A stretch of DNA of 64,000 nucleotides from Clostridium simiarum (lineage in GTDB: Bacteria > Bacillota > Clostridia > Clostridiales > Clostridiaceae): NCBI RefSeq assembly GCF_018919175.1, contig NZ_JAHLQL010000007.1:1-64000 (forward strand), read 5' to 3'. Every line of letters begins with the position of its first letter. The first letter of the stretch is position 1. The position numbers and the translations under genes were made by a program. This document shows, piece by piece, positions 1 to 8,083 of the stretch. The notes under the pieces are model-generated. The model had not been told where the DNA came from. It searched no databases and worked only from the letters and a program-made list of their open reading frames with translations.

Positions 1-70
1 CCCCTAACCCCTAACCCCTAACCCCTAACCCCTAACCCCTAACCCCTAACCCCTAACCTATAACCTATAA
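1..70. repeat. Telomere-like heptamer tandem repeat
   Basis: Eight perfect copies of CCCCTAA fill positions 1-56, followed by two copies of the variant CCTATAA. The tract touches the window edge and may be longer. On the other strand it reads TTAGGGG. It is a simple-sequence tract that could vary in copy number by replication slippage; no gene is seen in it. Nothing shows that it is a chromosome end. Confidence 0.95.
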
Positions 71-297
71 CCTTGGTAAGTATTTTTAAACCTTTGAGAG
101 CACTGCCCCCTTTTAAGACAAAATTTCTGTTTATTTCATATGTTATGACTTTAAATATTATCTATGATAAAATAGGCAAAAAAAGAAATAGCCTTATAGC
201 TATTTTTCTTATCTTAATATGTATATTCTTCTACTCTAGGTGCTTTCATCCTGCTAAATCATGTATATTATTTTGATTTAAGTATCTTCATTACCTT

Positions 298-431
298 AAA
301 TTAAGAGCTTAGTTTTCTTATCTGTTCCATAAATAGACCTTTAATTAAGAGCCTAGATTTTCTTATATCTTCTATAAATAACCCTTAATTAAGACCCTAG
401 GTCTTCTTATATCTTCTATAAATAAACCTTT
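298..431. repeat. 44-bp imperfect tandem repeat, three copies
   Basis: Three successive units share the core AATTAAGAGCCTAG, then TTTTCTTATATCTTCTATAAATA. The spacing is about 44 bp and the copies differ at a few positions. It lies beyond the 3' end of the MarR gene. The rest of positions 71-540 holds no convincing gene: the one open frame starts with TTG, has no ribosome binding site and overlaps the repeat tracts. Confidence 0.8.
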
Positions 432-540
432 ATAGCTTTAACTGCTTTATATAATTTCGTGTAAGCCCTAATGATATCCCTTGGGGAAGGTTCAAATGCT
501 AACCCATATCTCCTCTATGAAACAGCCTTCCCTAAAAATT

Positions 541-963
541 TTATTTTGTATTTTCCACCATCTGCTCCAATACCCTTTTAAAAACCTCTAGGTCCTCTTG
601 AGAAATATTTTCTGTAAATATTTTATTCATTATTTCTCCTTCACCTTCTACTTCACTCCAAAATTTTTTACCTTCTTCACTTAAAGTAAGATTATAAGAT
701 CTTCTATCCTCTGGATTTTTGAGCCTTTGAATGTAGTTGTCTCTCTCCATCCTATCCATAAGCCTAACCACAGAGGAAGGTTTTATGTTAAGTTTATCTG
801 CTAACTCCATCTGAGTTAAAGTTTTATATTTATTTAAATAGTACATTGTAATCCACTGAACTCTAGTAATCCCTCTGTCTGACAATCTATTATTGAAGGC
901 ATCAGAAAGCTTTTTTGCTTGAACATTAGTTAAAAATCCAATACAACAATCCAAATCAAACAT
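541..963 (-). CDS. MarR-family transcriptional regulator
   Basis: A 140-residue winged-helix regulator of MarR size (usually 135-160 residues). The DNA-binding region spans roughly residues 30-100. The recognition helix follows LADKLNIKPSSVVRLMDRM, and the wing carries the family DRR signature (NPEDRRSYNLTL). An N-terminal helix and the C-terminal helices would form the dimer interface. The start is supported by a GGGGGAT ribosome binding site 5 nt upstream. MarR proteins usually repress an adjacent gene and respond to a small ligand. The divergent neighbour is recQ, which is not a typical MarR target, so the regulon is unknown. Two Cys (residues 6 and 7) near the N-terminus could be redox-sensitive, but that is speculation. 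Confidence 0.9.
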   Translation of the reverse strand: MFDLDCCIGFLTNVQAKKLSDAFNNRLSDRGITRVQWITMYYLNKYKTLTQMELADKLNIKPSSVVRLMDRMERDNYIQRLKNPEDRRSYNLTLSEEGKKFWSEVEGEGEIMNKIFTENISQEDLEVFKRVLEQMVENTK

Positions 964-1173
964 TAAATATCCCCCTAATTTATTTTACATAAATTATACA
1001 TTTAAATTATTAAAAGGGCAAACGTAATGTGTTTGATGCTAAAATGTGTCTTTTACAAAATTGCAACTGTGGTAAAATGAATATAGTGATTTTAAAAATC
1101 AATTACAAAAAGAATTACTTTATTAAAACAGGTCAATAATTAAACTAAATATAAATTAAAATGAGGAATATAA

Positions 1174-3312
1174 ATGTACAGAGAAAAAACCCTAAGTTTA
1201 TTAAAAAATTATTTTGGCTACGAAAACTTTAAAAAAGGTCAAGGTGAGGCCATTAATAGCATAGCATCTGGTAATGATACCTTTGTAATTATGCCTACAG
1301 GTGGAGGTAAATCCTTATGTTACCAGATTCCAGCACTACTTTTAGATGGTGTAACTTTAGTAATATCTCCATTAATCTCCCTTATGAAGGATCAGGTTGA
1401 TGGACTAAACAGTTTAGGCATAGGAGCCACCTTTATAAACAGCACCCTTAGTAAAGCTGAAGTTTCTGAAAGACTTATAGATATATCTAACGATAAATAT
1501 AAATTAGTATACTTAGCTCCTGAAGGATTAGATAATATAAATTATTTATTTAGAAATATAGATATAAAAATTCCCTTAGTAGCAATAGACGAGGCTCACT
1601 GCGTATCAAAATGGGGTCATGATTTTAGACCTAGCTATAGAAAAATCAATGATTTTATAAATAATATTAACCCAAGACCTACAGTATTAGCCTGCACAGC
1701 TACTGCCACAGATTTAGTTCAAAAGGATATAATAAATCTACTAGCCCTAAATAGTCCTAATGTATTTTTTACAGGATTCAACAGGGAAAACCTAACCCTT
1801 AAAGTATTTAGGGGAGAAAATAAGGATAACTTTATTTTAGATTACATTGATAATAGGAAAGATGAAAGTGGAATAATCTATACCTCCACTAGAGCAGAGA
1901 CAGAGCAGTTATCTAATTTATTAAACAAAAAGGGATATAAATCTGGAATATATCATGCTGGGTTAGATGAAAGCACAAGAGCCGAAATGCAAGAAAACTT
2001 TATGTATGATAATTTTAATATAATGGTTGCTACCAACGCTTTTGGCATGGGTATAGATAAATCCAATGTGCGTTATGTCATACATTACGCTATTCCAAAA
2101 AACTTAGAGGCCTACTACCAAGAAGCCGGGCGTGCTGGTCGTGATGGTGAGCCTAGTGAATGTGTTTTATTATTTAATAACAAAGATATTCAAACTCAAA
2201 AATATTTCATAGATAACTCGCCCATGGATGAATACAAAAAATCTCAGGATTATAATAACCTTAGAACCATGGTGGACTATTGTTACACACAAAAATGTCT
2301 TAGAAAATTTATATTAGAATACTTTGGAGAAAAAGAAACAGAAGACAGCTGTAATAACTGTAGTAACTGTATAAATGAAAATGAATTAAAGGAAATAACC
2401 ACAGAGGCTCAAATGATTTTTTCCTGTGTATATAGAGCTGAAGAGCGTTACGGAGTTAATACCATTATAGATATTTTAAAGGGCTCTCAAAACCAAAAGA
2501 TATTAAGACTAGGTTTAAATAAATTATCTACCTATAACTTAATGGTAAATTATGATCGAAAGTTTTTAGAGGAAGTAGTAAATAAACTCATTGCAGATGG
2601 ATATCTATTAATGACTAGTGAGCAATACCCCCTATTAAAGTTAACCTCTAAAGCAAAAATAGCTCTAAAAAATAAAGAAAGCATATTTATTCAAATAAGA
2701 AAAGCTGAAAAAGTGAGAGAAGAAGATGAAACCCTATTTAATTTACTAAGAGCTCTAAGAAAATCTATGTCTCAAGAGCTAAATCTTCCACCTTATGTTA
2801 TTTTCCCTGATTCCACTCTTAAGGAATTAAGCAGTAGATTGCCTTTAACAGAAACAGAGTTTTCAGAGATAAAAGGTGTAGGTAAAAACAAACTAGAAAA
2901 GTACGGAGATAGATTTTTAGAAGTAATAAAAAATTATGTTGGAGAAAATGGGATTATAAGAAATCCAGGCACTGCCTCATCAAAATCATCTGCTAAGGAA
3001 ACTGTTATGGGTGAGAAGGTAAAAAGCTACTATGAAACCTATAATTTATACAAAGAAGGCATGACCTTAGAAGAAATAGCTAAGTCAAGAAATTTAACTT
3101 CCACCACTATACAAAAACATATTATGGACTGTGTCCTAGAAGGATTAGATGTAAATCTAGATGACTTCATACCCAAGCATAGTGAAGAAGCCATATTAGA
3201 AGCCATAAAAAAAGTAGGCGCTGAAAAGTTGAGACCTATAAAAGATATATTGCCAGAGGATATAGACTATATGGCAATAAAATCTGTTATCTGCAAGCAC
3301 AACTTGATATAA
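1174..3312 (+). CDS. recQ: ATP-dependent DNA helicase RecQ
   Basis: A 3'-5' superfamily 2 helicase acting in recombination and fork repair. Visible motifs are Walker A (PTGGGKS, residues 41-47), DEAH box (139-142), motif III (ACTATA), motif V (ATNAFGMGID) and motif VI (QEAGRAGRDG). A four-cysteine zinc site follows in the RecQ C-terminal part (CYTQKC, then CNNCSNC), then a winged-helix RQC region (about 410-500) and an HRDC domain (about 515-595, ending in the GVGKNKLEKYG hairpin). The last ~90 residues add a helix-turn-helix segment (MTLEEIAKSRNLTSTTIQKH), as in the longer Firmicute RecQ proteins. At 712 residues it is complete for this longer type. It is monocistronic and divergent from the MarR gene. 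Confidence 0.97.
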   Translation: MYREKTLSLLKNYFGYENFKKGQGEAINSIASGNDTFVIMPTGGGKSLCYQIPALLLDGVTLVISPLISLMKDQVDGLNSLGIGATFINSTLSKAEVSERLIDISNDKYKLVYLAPEGLDNINYLFRNIDIKIPLVAIDEAHCVSKWGHDFRPSYRKINDFINNINPRPTVLACTATATDLVQKDIINLLALNSPNVFFTGFNRENLTLKVFRGENKDNFILDYIDNRKDESGIIYTSTRAETEQLSNLLNKKGYKSGIYHAGLDESTRAEMQENFMYDNFNIMVATNAFGMGIDKSNVRYVIHYAIPKNLEAYYQEAGRAGRDGEPSECVLLFNNKDIQTQKYFIDNSPMDEYKKSQDYNNLRTMVDYCYTQKCLRKFILEYFGEKETEDSCNNCSNCINENELKEITTEAQMIFSCVYRAEERYGVNTIIDILKGSQNQKILRLGLNKLSTYNLMVNYDRKFLEEVVNKLIADGYLLMTSEQYPLLKLTSKAKIALKNKESIFIQIRKAEKVREEDETLFNLLRALRKSMSQELNLPPYVIFPDSTLKELSSRLPLTETEFSEIKGVGKNKLEKYGDRFLEVIKNYVGENGIIRNPGTASSKSSAKETVMGEKVKSYYETYNLYKEGMTLEEIAKSRNLTSTTIQKHIMDCVLEGLDVNLDDFIPKHSEEAILEAIKKVGAEKLRPIKDILPEDIDYMAIKSVICKHNLI

Positions 3313-3548
3313 TATTTAATCACTGTATAACTTACTTTATCCAATTCTCACATACATTTAGCTTGTAGAAGATAATAGTATTTTTCATAAAATCAATAAT
3401 TCTTTAAATGGTGTTTACTTAAAAATTTAAGTCCTACCCCTAAAGTTTAGAAAAAGTTTTCCTTGTATACTAGGGTATATTTGATATGGGATTAGAGACT
3501 ACTTCTAATATTTAAAAAAAGTTCTCTGGTGTTGCTATACATCAGAGA

Positions 3549-3587
3549 AATAATAGGATAGAAACTAAAAGTTTCTATCCTATTATT
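3549..3587. terminator. Bidirectional terminator hairpin
   Basis: A perfect 17-bp stem (AATAATAGGATAGAAAC and its complement) closes a 5-nt TAAAA loop and is followed by TTATAG. It lies between convergent recQ and the L,D-transpeptidase gene and can serve both. The rest of the 376-bp gap shows no gene. Confidence 0.85.
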
Positions 3588-3688
3588 TTATAGACTTATT
3601 TTACTGATTACCTATCCAAGTAAATTTGTAGTACCTAGGGATATTTAATTATTTATAATTACTATTTTTAATATCCAGTAGTTACTTT

Positions 3689-4834
3689 TTAATTAACAAC
3701 AACTTTTGATCCTATAGGTATATTATCATATAGCCATTTAGACTCATCAACCTTTAACCTAATACACCCGTGAGAGGCTGGTTCACCTAGGGTAGTGTCT
3801 ACCACATTTTTCTTTTCTTTATCAAAGGGTAAAGAATGAAAAAGATAATTTCCCTTAAATCCTACCCAGTACTTAGCTCCCTGCTCATATTTAGGAGTAT
3901 AAAACCAATCCCCTTTATTTTTTACGGTAAATGATCCTTTAGGTGTCTCATTTCCTTTTACTCCAGTAGAACATAAAAACTCTTTAACTAAAGACCATTG
4001 ATTTTTACTTCCCTTGTACACATAGGTTTTTTGATTATTTATACTCACAAAAACAAGATAATTAGTCCCACTTTCTATACCAAAAGTGTTTATGGTATCC
4101 TTTGAAAAAGCTCTCTGGTTTTTAAATACAGCTTGCGAGTCTTCGTTGTCTTTTGAAGTAATATATTTATTTTTTTCATCTTCATATTCTCTAATTTTAT
4201 CTGATAATTCTTTATCCTCTTTAAGTAAATCTAAATTATCCTTAATTAAGGATATAGCTTTAGAGTAGTATTTACCACTTGCTAATTCATTAGCTTTAGT
4301 CAAAGTATCCTCTTTTATGGAAAGGTGGCATTTCTTTTCGTAATCTAAAGCCTCTAGATATTCAGGGAAAAATGGACTTACTTTATTAAAACTTTTCATA
4401 GCATCTGCGTAATCTTTATTATTAAATAACTCTACCCCTTTTTCAAACTCATTTTTTGAATTTGTTAATAAAGGGAGCGCTTCTTCTAACTCTTTAACCT
4501 TAGAATTATCTCTGTTATATCTCTCAATTTCTTTTAGTATATAAGCTACATGCTCTTCCGAAACCATATTGTTCTCATGATTAGTTTTTAATTCTTCAAT
4601 AAAATCCGAAAAATATACATTCAAATCATTATTAATTTTAACTTTTTTTATAAGATTAAAACTTCCTTCATTTAAAATAATTGAATTAGCTTTTATATAC
4701 TCCCCATTATCAAAACATTTCTTGAATTTTAACAAGTTGTTATTATAAAAATTTAAACAAAGAATACTGTATACTACAATAATTAAAATTAAAAATATAA
4801 TAATTAAATTTTTCTTTTGAAAATATTTAACCAT
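3689..4834 (-). CDS. Membrane-anchored L,D-transpeptidase (YkuD domain)
   Basis: A 381-residue cell-wall enzyme that should form 3-3 cross-links or attach proteins to peptidoglycan. Residues 9-28 form one hydrophobic anchor. Residues ~35-230 are helical and charged, with a TPR-like stretch (FEKGVELFNNKDYADAMKSF) that may be a spacer through the wall. The YkuD domain occupies roughly 255-380 and ends with the catalytic signature SHGCIRL (nucleophile Cys357, His355). The conserved upstream His lies in YLFHSLPF. The start has a good AGGAGAGG site (cctctcctttt on the plus strand is its mirror). It is a single-gene unit facing recQ. Family and catalytic class are secure; the exact cross-linking role is not. 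Confidence 0.93.
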   Translation of the reverse strand: MVKYFQKKNLIIIFLILIIVVYSILCLNFYNNNLLKFKKCFDNGEYIKANSIILNEGSFNLIKKVKINNDLNVYFSDFIEELKTNHENNMVSEEHVAYILKEIERYNRDNSKVKELEEALPLLTNSKNEFEKGVELFNNKDYADAMKSFNKVSPFFPEYLEALDYEKKCHLSIKEDTLTKANELASGKYYSKAISLIKDNLDLLKEDKELSDKIREYEDEKNKYITSKDNEDSQAVFKNQRAFSKDTINTFGIESGTNYLVFVSINNQKTYVYKGSKNQWSLVKEFLCSTGVKGNETPKGSFTVKNKGDWFYTPKYEQGAKYWVGFKGNYLFHSLPFDKEKKNVVDTTLGEPASHGCIRLKVDESKWLYDNIPIGSKVVVN

Positions 4835-4986
4835 GTTTCCTCTCCTTTTGAATCGCTGTTTAAATTATTGCCATACTTATAAAAAAATAATCAATAAACA
4901 TCGAAAAAGATGACTCCTGCTTAATACAGAAATCATCTTCCTAATTTGGTTCATTATTTTTTAAGTACAAAAGAATATGGTTTAAT

Positions 4987-5153
4987 TCACAATTTACTTC
5001 TATTTTTTGTTAGATTAATAGAGCCATATATTGATGCTAAATATAAGATAGCAGATGTAATTGCACCTAGTTGACGTGTGTCTTTTGAAGAGAATAAAAT
5101 ATGTGTTACATTAATAAATATTATTCCTACTATAGTAAACAATAAAAATTTTT
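4987..5153 (-). pseudogene. Relic or frameshifted small two-helix membrane protein
   Basis: An open stretch of about 55 codons reads LLFTIVGIIFINVTHILFSS...ILYLASIYGSINL and ends at a stop at 4987-4989. It would form two membrane helices. There is no usable start codon in frame: an ATG about 10 codons upstream is out of phase across an A-rich run. A one-base change in that run would restore a protein of about 60 residues. I treat it as a frameshifted gene; a sequencing error in the homopolymer is an alternative. Confidence 0.4.
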
Positions 5154-5214
5154 AATAAAATCATAATTTATCAAAATTTTAAATCTCCTTTATAATTTTG
5201 TAATTTAATAAAAT

Positions 5215-5631
5215 CTATTTTAAAAGTATCTGTTTAGATAAATATATATGTTCCATTATATGCCCTATATTGCCTTCTCCAGCAAACCTTGAAGCATCAA
5301 AGAAATTCTGATTTAATCCTACCCACTCCAACTCATTCTCATCTCCATATACAGCAATCTCTTTATTTAAACGCCCAACATACACTTCAACCTTAATACC
5401 GTGTAAATAATATGTAAAATCCATTAAATGTGTTAATATAATATCATTTTTAGAAATACCCGTTTCCTCTTCCAATTCTCGATAAGCGGCACTCAGTCCA
5501 TCTTCGCCATTTTCAATCTTTCCTCCCACTAAATTGTATAACCCTTTATAGGGATTCTTTCTTCTCTTGCACATGAGAATATGCTCTCTATTGCTGTGAA
5601 AAGCAGCAATCACATTAAATTCTATATTCAT
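5215..5631 (-). CDS. NUDIX hydrolase
   Basis: A 138-residue protein with a clear Nudix box: GGKIENGEDG at about residues 36-45 followed by AAYRELEEETGI to about 59. These supply the glycine, the REXXEE metal-binding glutamates and the final Gly. Members hydrolyse X-linked nucleoside diphosphates. The MutT-like size, the CKRRKNPYKGLYN N-terminal strand and the late ELEWVGL segment place it with house-cleaning enzymes of unknown substrate. It has its own GAGAGAAA-type ribosome binding site and no operon partner. Another NUDIX pair occurs at 43.3 and 46.6 kb. Confidence 0.92.
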   Translation of the reverse strand: MNIEFNVIAAFHSNREHILMCKRRKNPYKGLYNLVGGKIENGEDGLSAAYRELEEETGISKNDIILTHLMDFTYYLHGIKVEVYVGRLNKEIAVYGDENELEWVGLNQNFFDASRFAGEGNIGHIMEHIYLSKQILLK

Positions 5632-5685
5632 TTTCTCTCTCCTATTATATGAATAATCTTTAGTTCCTCTAAAATTACTGTTCCA

Positions 5686-5782
5686 TCACAATATTTTTAT
5701 CTCACCTATTTATTCATAATATAAAACCATTACCTCACAACATTTTTATCTCACCTATGATTCATAATATATAACCATTACC
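5686..5782. repeat. 49-bp tandem duplication
   Basis: Two adjacent copies begin CACAATATTTTTATCTCACC and CACAACATTTTTATCTCACC, and both end in ACCATTACCT. They sit between the GNAT and NUDIX genes and have no evident function. Confidence 0.75.
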
Positions 5783-5879
5783 TCACAACCTCTTCACCTT
5801 TACATAATCTTCAGCCGAAATACTATAATTTCTTGTTATTAACACCGTTTACTCCCCGACCCTTTACTTAATAATAATA

Positions 5880-6419
5880 TTACTTCCCAAGTTCTTCCCA
5901 TTCTGATGCAAGAATTGCATACTCATAGGTATCTTGCCATATAGGCTCATCATTGCTATTAGTCTTAAAATATATGTTTTGACGTAGATGTCCCTCACGT
6001 CTCATGTTCAGTCTTTCAAGCAACTTCCAGGATGGTTCATTTTTTGCATTACACATTGCAATGATTCGTCGTGCCTTCCATTCTTTAAATGCATAATTTA
6101 TAAGAGCTTTGGCACTTTCTGTGGCATAACCATTTTTCCAATAATCAGTGTTAAATAAATATCCTAATTCGTAAGTTTCATAATCCTGCTTTTCAAAATA
6201 AAGATTGCCGATTACCTTTCCAGATTCTTTTAAACATACTGCTATAAATGCTTCACTTTTTGCTCTGTAATAGGCTTCCTCTTTACTTTCTTCTTCTGAA
6301 AAGGGTTCATAAGGTTCAAAGCGAACTACCTTTTCATCGGATAAATATTCATGTATATCTTTCCAATCATCATAAGAAAACCTTCTTAATATTAATCTTT
6401 CTGTGTCTAAAATAGTCAT
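5880..6419 (-). CDS. GNAT acetyltransferase, RimJ/RimL type
   Basis: A 179-residue acetyl-CoA-dependent N-acetyltransferase. It opens with the family signature TERLILRRFSYDDW. The acetyl-CoA binding segment follows ELGYLFNTDYWKNGYATES, and the late strand NEPSWKLLERLNMRREG is typical of RimJ/RimL-like enzymes that acetylate protein N-termini or small amines. A GGGGGGA ribosome binding site precedes the ATG. The substrate cannot be told from sequence. It stands alone between a lipoprotein gene and a NUDIX gene on the same strand. Confidence 0.9.
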   Translation of the reverse strand: MTILDTERLILRRFSYDDWKDIHEYLSDEKVVRFEPYEPFSEEESKEEAYYRAKSEAFIAVCLKESGKVIGNLYFEKQDYETYELGYLFNTDYWKNGYATESAKALINYAFKEWKARRIIAMCNAKNEPSWKLLERLNMRREGHLRQNIYFKTNSNDEPIWQDTYEYAILASEWEELGK

Positions 6420-6525
6420 CCTATATCCCCCCTAATTACTAACTTTAAATTATATTTCTTTTATTTTACTGTTCTTCATTTTAATTTTTATAGAGCACTT
6501 AATTTAAACTTTTTTAAAGATCTTA

Positions 6526-7011
6526 TTAAAAACTTATTTTTTTAAATGTGCCTTTATCTATATTTAATTCAACATCAATATCTGCTTTTTCATAACCTAT
6601 TAATTTTATACGATTAGTACCCTTTTTAATTGGTGCAGTTATAGTTGTTTTTCCCTCTACATTAGCTTTAGCTGTATTCTCTACAAGAGTGACCACTGTA
6701 TTGTCAGGTGATATTAAAACAATCTTTGCCTTTCCACTTTTTACTGATAAGGTATATGGAATTTGTAAATCAAAATCCTCATCACTTTCATATGTCCAAA
6801 TAGTTCCACTGCCACTTAACTTCAGCTTTCCCTTATATCTTTCCTCTTTTACTGTTTCTTCACTTTTATCTAATCCAAAACTATCAGATTCATTAGCTAT
6901 TTTACTGTTATTATTGTAAACTTTATCCATAATGTTATTACCACATCCCATAAGTAAGCTAATTATCATAATTGTCATAGTTATTAATACCATTCTTTTT
7001 TTATAATTCAT
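6526..7011 (-). CDS. Small surface lipoprotein of unknown function
   Basis: A 161-residue exported protein. A lysine-rich N-terminus and a hydrophobic stretch lead to a lipobox (LLMGC), with the lipidated cysteine at residue 23. A polar linker follows, then a ~100-residue region rich in beta strands (YKGKLKLSGSGTIWTYESDE...) that alternates short hydrophobic runs. I do not recognise the domain. It is monocistronic and preceded by a GGGGGC-type ribosome binding site. Signal and lipid anchor are seen directly; function is unknown. Confidence 0.8.
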   Translation of the reverse strand: MNYKKRMVLITMTIMIISLLMGCGNNIMDKVYNNNSKIANESDSFGLDKSEETVKEERYKGKLKLSGSGTIWTYESDEDFDLQIPYTLSVKSGKAKIVLISPDNTVVTLVENTAKANVEGKTTITAPIKKGTNRIKLIGYEKADIDVELNIDKGTFKKISF

Positions 7012-7172
7012 TTTCCTGCCCCCTTCATTTAATATGAAAAATGCTAAGTAACTAAATCGTCTTAAAGCTATAAATAGTAGCTGATTCCCCTATAACACGG
7101 TCTTAATATATTTATCAATATAATCAATATATGCCTTATATTGTAATTATACCCCTATTGGTTTTTAAGATA

Positions 7173-7196
7173 AATAAAAAGAGCCAAATAGAACTA
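7173..7196. terminator. Small hairpin terminator
   Basis: AAAGAGC and GCTCCTTT flank a short loop in AT-rich DNA. A nearly identical hairpin (AAAAAGAGCCAAAT...AGCTCTTTT) recurs at 55.69 kb. It is probably a terminator for the minus-strand gene upstream (CD3324-type). Confidence 0.45.
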
Positions 7197-7206
7197 GCTC
7201 CTTTGT

Positions 7207-7364
7207 AATATTATTCTAAATTTTAATTTTAGTCTGAGGTTCATCAAGAATATTATTCTAAATCTTAGTCTGAGGTTCATCAAGAATATTATTCTAAATC
7301 TTAGTCTGAGGCTCATAAAAAGTATTATTCTAAATTTTAATCTTAGTATAATGTTTATCAAAAG
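7207..7364. repeat. 36-bp tandem repeat, about four copies
   Basis: Four units begin ATATTATTCTAAAT and carry CTTAGTCTGAGGTTCATCAAG. The two central copies are almost identical at 36 bp spacing; the first has a 7-bp insertion and the last is degenerate. The array lies just past the stop codon of the CD3324-type gene. There are no unique spacers, so it is not CRISPR. Confidence 0.85.
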
Positions 7365-7368
7365 TTAA

Positions 7369-7674
7369 TTAATCTATTTTTTTATTCTTTAGAGTTTTTT
7401 CATATAACTTCTTCTCTGCACCAATAATTCTCCTTATACTTTTATCTGAAAGATAATATTCCTCTGCCAAATCTAAAACTGTAGCACCATTATTATATCT
7501 ACTATAAATTTCAGCATTTCTTCTCTTTAAACTCTCTCTTGCACCGCTTTTTTCTCCCCAAGACTTTTCTTCTCCATTTTTTATAGGTATATATAAATAT
7601 TCACCATTCACATATTCTTGAATTATTTTTATTATTTCATCCGGTAGCACATTTTTCGCATTAATATATTTCAT
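7369..7674 (-). CDS. CD3324-family helix-turn-helix protein
   Basis: A 101-residue protein starting MKYINAKNVLPDE. The chosen ATG follows a strong GGAGGAGTAAG site; a longer open frame upstream would start inside the terminator region and lacks one. The C-terminal half (YNNGATVLDLAEEYYLSDKS) looks like a helix-turn-helix. The family is common in Clostridium, usually described only as CD3324-like, and is related to Mor-type regulators. The central segment YIPIKNGEEKSWGE is typical. DNA binding is an inference from the fold. Confidence 0.8.
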   Translation of the reverse strand: MKYINAKNVLPDEIIKIIQEYVNGEYLYIPIKNGEEKSWGEKSGARESLKRRNAEIYSRYNNGATVLDLAEEYYLSDKSIRRIIGAEKKLYEKTLKNKKID

Positions 7675-7724
7675 AGTCTTACTCCTCCAAAACTTATTTT
7701 GGTTTGAAGCAAAAACCATAAAAA

Positions 7725-7755
7725 AGCTGCCACAAAAACTATATTTGTGGCAGCT
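7725..7755 (-). terminator. Rho-independent terminator (minus strand)
   Basis: A perfect 12-bp stem AGCTGCCACAAA with an 8-nt loop. Read on the minus strand it is followed by TTTTTTATGG. It would end transcripts coming from the symporter or small-ORF region before the CD3324-type gene. Confidence 0.85.
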
Positions 7756-7836
7756 CTGATTCTATATTAAAGAAACAAATCTACAATCCCATTTTATTAA
7801 AACACATGATGCTTAAAAATAGGTACACTAAACCAA

Positions 7837-7875
7837 GCTCTTTATAATGCTTTTTTAAGGAAATTATAAAGGAGC
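7837..7875. repeat. Inverted repeat downstream of a small ORF
   Basis: GCTCTTTATAAT and ATTATAAAGGAGC pair across a 14-nt loop with one bulge. It could be an attenuator or weak terminator of the 32-codon frame upstream on the minus strand. Confidence 0.45.
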
Positions 7876-7904
7876 CAAATGTAGCCATATCTTTCTAGCA
7901 TCAG

Positions 7905-8003
7905 CTATTTTAATAAACAGTCTCCGCCCAAAGTATAGCCGACATTATTCTTATGGCCTTCGCACGGAGTAACTTGAGATCCTAATTCATGTTTATAAAT
8001 CAT
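7905..8003 (-). CDS. Possible 32-residue small protein
   Basis: ATG at 8001-8003 is preceded by a GGAAGG site 8-9 nt upstream and opens a 32-codon frame. The frame ends at 7905. It begins MIYKHELGSQVTPC, continues EGHKNNVGYTLGGDCLLK, and contains two Cys, two His and no membrane segment. It is too short for family assignment and I do not recognise it. It fills most of an otherwise empty 330-bp gap between the symporter gene and a terminator. It may be a real small protein or the tail of a lost gene. Confidence 0.4.
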   Translation of the reverse strand: MIYKHELGSQVTPCEGHKNNVGYTLGGDCLLK

Positions 8004-8083
8004 AATAATTTTCCTTCCATATGACTTGTAATATAGATATTATAAAATATTTTCATGAAAACCTCAACCTATATATTTGATCT

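Noticed and set aside
1..70. Chromosome end (telomere)
   Set aside because: Linear chromosomes are not known in clostridia and ordinary genes follow within 500 bp; a simple repeat is the simpler reading.
73..276. Open frame of 67 codons after the heptamer tract
   Set aside because: It starts with TTG in repeat DNA, has no ribosome binding site and encodes an unrecognisable hydrophobic string. It is probably chance.
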